The notes below the pieces were generated by a model. It had not been told where the DNA came from and made no database searches. It worked only from the letters and a program-made list of their open reading frames with translations. Shown here piece by piece: positions 62,705 to 64,000 of a DNA stretch of 64,000 nt. The position numbers and the translations under genes are program-made. This stretch comes from Gammaproteobacteria bacterium (lineage in GTDB: Bacteria > Pseudomonadota > Gammaproteobacteria > Xanthomonadales > SZUA-5). Each line of letters opens with the position of its first letter. Positions within the stretch are counted from its first letter, which is position 1. The stretch lies in contig JAUIFV010000002.1 of the NCBI GenBank assembly GCA_030430155.1, forward strand, positions 33,378-97,377. The letters run 5' to 3'.

Positions 62705-62916
62705 TCGACGGCCAGCCCCTCGCCCTCGAGGATGAAGATCGAGTCCTCGGACTTTTCATGGATGTGAGGAACGTTGGCCTCGCCCGGTTCCAGCACGACA
62801 TAGTTCATGTTGGCGTTCCAGGCGTCGGTCCCGGGCCACACCACGAAACGCGCATCCTTGGAGATGAGTGGCAGGCGGAGGGTCGGCTCGTCGCGGTGAA
62901 AGACTCGAATGCTCAT
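62446..62916 (-). pseudogene. Cupin-domain protein, C-terminus replaced at junction
   Basis: The ATG (complement of 62914-62916) overlaps the stop of the second cupin gene. Residues 1-96 form a cupin barrel with N-V-P-H-I-H-E-K-S-E-D (motif 1) and V-H-V-P-A-G-I-K-H-A-I (motif 2). The frame then continues into ligase sequence to 62446, so the last 60 residues are not native. Function unknown; metal-binding small-molecule enzyme or sensor. Confidence 0.75.
62625..62640. other. Junction between two unrelated genomic segments
   Basis: Two opposing genes (ligase on +, cupin on -) lose their homology at the same place. To the left, codons favour CTG and CAG-rich Xanthomonadales-like usage; to the right, CTC/GTC/ATC endings and alphaproteobacterial-type genes appear. 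Confidence 0.75.
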
Positions 62917-63314
62917 TGCGCGAACTCCGCGGTGAGGGAGGCATAGAGTTCGGGGTCCGCCGGAACAGGCCCGCCGACCATGCGCATCCCGTCCGCGCCC
63001 GCTTCGATCCGATAGCCGTCCCGTGCGTCGATATGGACGATCGAGCCCTCGATCAGGTCCTGCGCCGCGCCGGACGAAAGGTCCCGCACCTGACCGGCGC
63101 CATTTGAAACATAATAAACGCAATCATGGGGATGACGGAGGTCGATGGTCTCGTCGCCGGCCTCCATCTGGAGGATTTGCATGGTGCGGAACCGCGCCCC
63201 GTTTCCCGGCCACAGCACTGCGAAGGCCGTCCCCTTGCCCTTGATGAGCGCGAGCTTTTTGTGATTTACACCTGAATCAATGACCTGCACCTGTGGCTCT
63301 GAATCGGAAGACAT
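62913..63314 (-). CDS. Cupin-domain protein
   Basis: A 133-residue single-domain cupin. Motif 1 is R-H-P-H-D-C-V-Y-Y-V and motif 2 is I-V-H-I-D-A. It is coupled by a four-base overlap to a second cupin gene and divergent from an XRE-cupin regulator, which suggests a small catabolic or detoxification operon under its control. Substrate not evident. The gene lies entirely in the right-hand, alphaproteobacterial-looking segment. Confidence 0.78.
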   Translation of the reverse strand: MSSDSEPQVQVIDSGVNHKKLALIKGKGTAFAVLWPGNGARFRTMQILQMEAGDETIDLRHPHDCVYYVSNGAGQVRDLSSGAAQDLIEGSIVHIDARDGYRIEAGADGMRMVGGPVPADPELYASLTAEFAQ

Positions 63315-63441
63315 TGGGCGCCTTTTTTTGATCATGCTGACATTTTTTTATTCTATTGAAATTTGAACCACCGTCAATAAACGTTTGATGGAATCGATGT
63401 AGCCTGTCCGGGCTGCTGGCGGCAAAGAAGGAAGATCCCAC

Positions 63442-64000
63442 GTGGGTAAGGAAGCGACCGCACGACAAACCGCGGAAACGAGCGACAGCCCGGCGAGAGC
63501 GCTGGAGGCTATTGGCCGTCGGATTCGGGAAATTCGGAAGAGCCGGGGCATCACCCTGCATGCGCTCGCCGAGGCGTGCGGCCTGAGTTCTTCCATGCTG
63601 AGCCTCGTCGAGCGCGGCCTCGCCTCGCCGTCGATCGGCTCCCTCGTCGTGGTCGGCGAAGCGCTCGGAACCACGATGTCGGACTTCCTGAGCGCCAATG
63701 ACGAGCAGTCGGACAGGATCGTCACGAGGGCCGCCGACGCGATCATCGTCGAGACGGCCCATCACGTCGTCCGCCGGATGCTCAAGGAAGATCGCTATCG
63801 CGGAATTTCAATAGCAATCAACGAATACGCCCCCAAGACCGGCAGCAACGAGGATCCGCTGCAGCACGAGGGCTACGAATACGGGCTGGTTCTCGACGGT
63901 CAGTTGACCGTCCAGGTCGACGGCGTGAGCCACATCCTCAACGAGGGCGACCTGATTTCCTACTCGTCGAGGCGCAGCCACCGGATCTGGAACCACGGCG
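63442..64000 (+). CDS. XRE-family regulator with C-terminal cupin domain, 3' end outside window
   Basis: The GTG at 63442 follows AGAAGGAAG and opens at least 186 residues: an XRE helix-turn-helix (about 24-80; G-I-T-L-H-A-L-A-E-A-C-G-L-S-S-S-M-L-S-L-V-E-R-G) and a cupin ligand domain (H-E-G-Y-E-Y-G-L-V-L-D-G and E-G-D-L-I-S-Y). Such XRE-cupin repressors sense small organic ligands and control adjacent catabolic genes; here the divergent cupin pair. The frame is open at the window edge. Confidence 0.88.
   Translation, partial: MGKEATARQTAETSDSPARALEAIGRRIREIRKSRGITLHALAEACGLSSSMLSLVERGLASPSIGSLVVVGEALGTTMSDFLSANDEQSDRIVTRAADAIIVETAHHVVRRMLKEDRYRGISIAINEYAPKTGSNEDPLQHEGYEYGLVLDGQLTVQVDGVSHILNEGDLISYSSRRSHRIWNHG

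Noticed and set aside
1-64000. tRNA, rRNA, integrase or att sites
   Set aside because: None recognised by eye; a covariance-model scan was not possible here.

Overview
The window reads as high-GC gammaproteobacterial chromosome, most likely Lysobacterales (Xanthomonadales)-like. This is an inference from the aryl-polyene/xanthomonadin-type gene set at the right end, REP sequences of the TAGGAGC type, paired intergenic heptamer arrays and secreted proteins carrying an F-x-D-D/G-F-E motif. No rRNA, tRNA, CRISPR array, prophage or transposase gene was seen. From about 62.63 kb the sequence changes abruptly: an acyl-CoA ligase and an opposing cupin gene are both cut at the same point, and the last 1.4 kb looks alphaproteobacterial. 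That point is a recombination breakpoint or an assembly chimera.

Layout. 0-21 kb holds housekeeping and accessory metabolism: an MBL-fold hydrolase, a Crp/Fnr regulator coupled to a secreted M20 amidohydrolase, a Kef-type antiporter, an SbtA/SbtB bicarbonate-transport pair, a DUF1501/DUF1800 secreted pair, a diguanylate cyclase, an M14 peptidase, and a LodA/LodB quinoprotein oxidase locus headed by a membrane-anchored haem-c protein. 21-46 kb is a hydrolase-rich accessory island. It has two SGNH-hydrolase/membrane-patatin modules, one of them with a 1397-residue membrane solenoid protein, plus a CHAP-like protein, a large lipoprotein, a periplasmic TPR-CHAT (caspase-like) protein, a small-protein/trypsin pair, an ECF sigma/anti-sigma pair, a frameshifted DUF2235 lipase and a third SGNH protein. 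46-59 kb carries a YhhN lysoplasmalogenase, a TPM protein, a MASE1 hybrid histidine kinase, amidohydrolases, a PLP dehydratase, a secreted metzincin and a VapBC pair. 59.7-62.6 kb is the start of an aryl-polyene-type fatty-acid cluster.

The spaces between genes are rich in palindromic, apparently non-autonomous repeats. There is a 174-191 bp inverted-repeat family (three copies), a 271 bp cloverleaf-like element that interrupts a gene and whose removal restores its reading frame exactly, a 157 bp element behind a SnoaL-like gene, an 80 bp hairpin family between convergent genes, REP pairs, and pairs of inverted heptanucleotide arrays that abut coding regions. The strongest candidate for an undescribed system is the SGNH/(solenoid)/membrane-patatin module, present twice within 23 kb.
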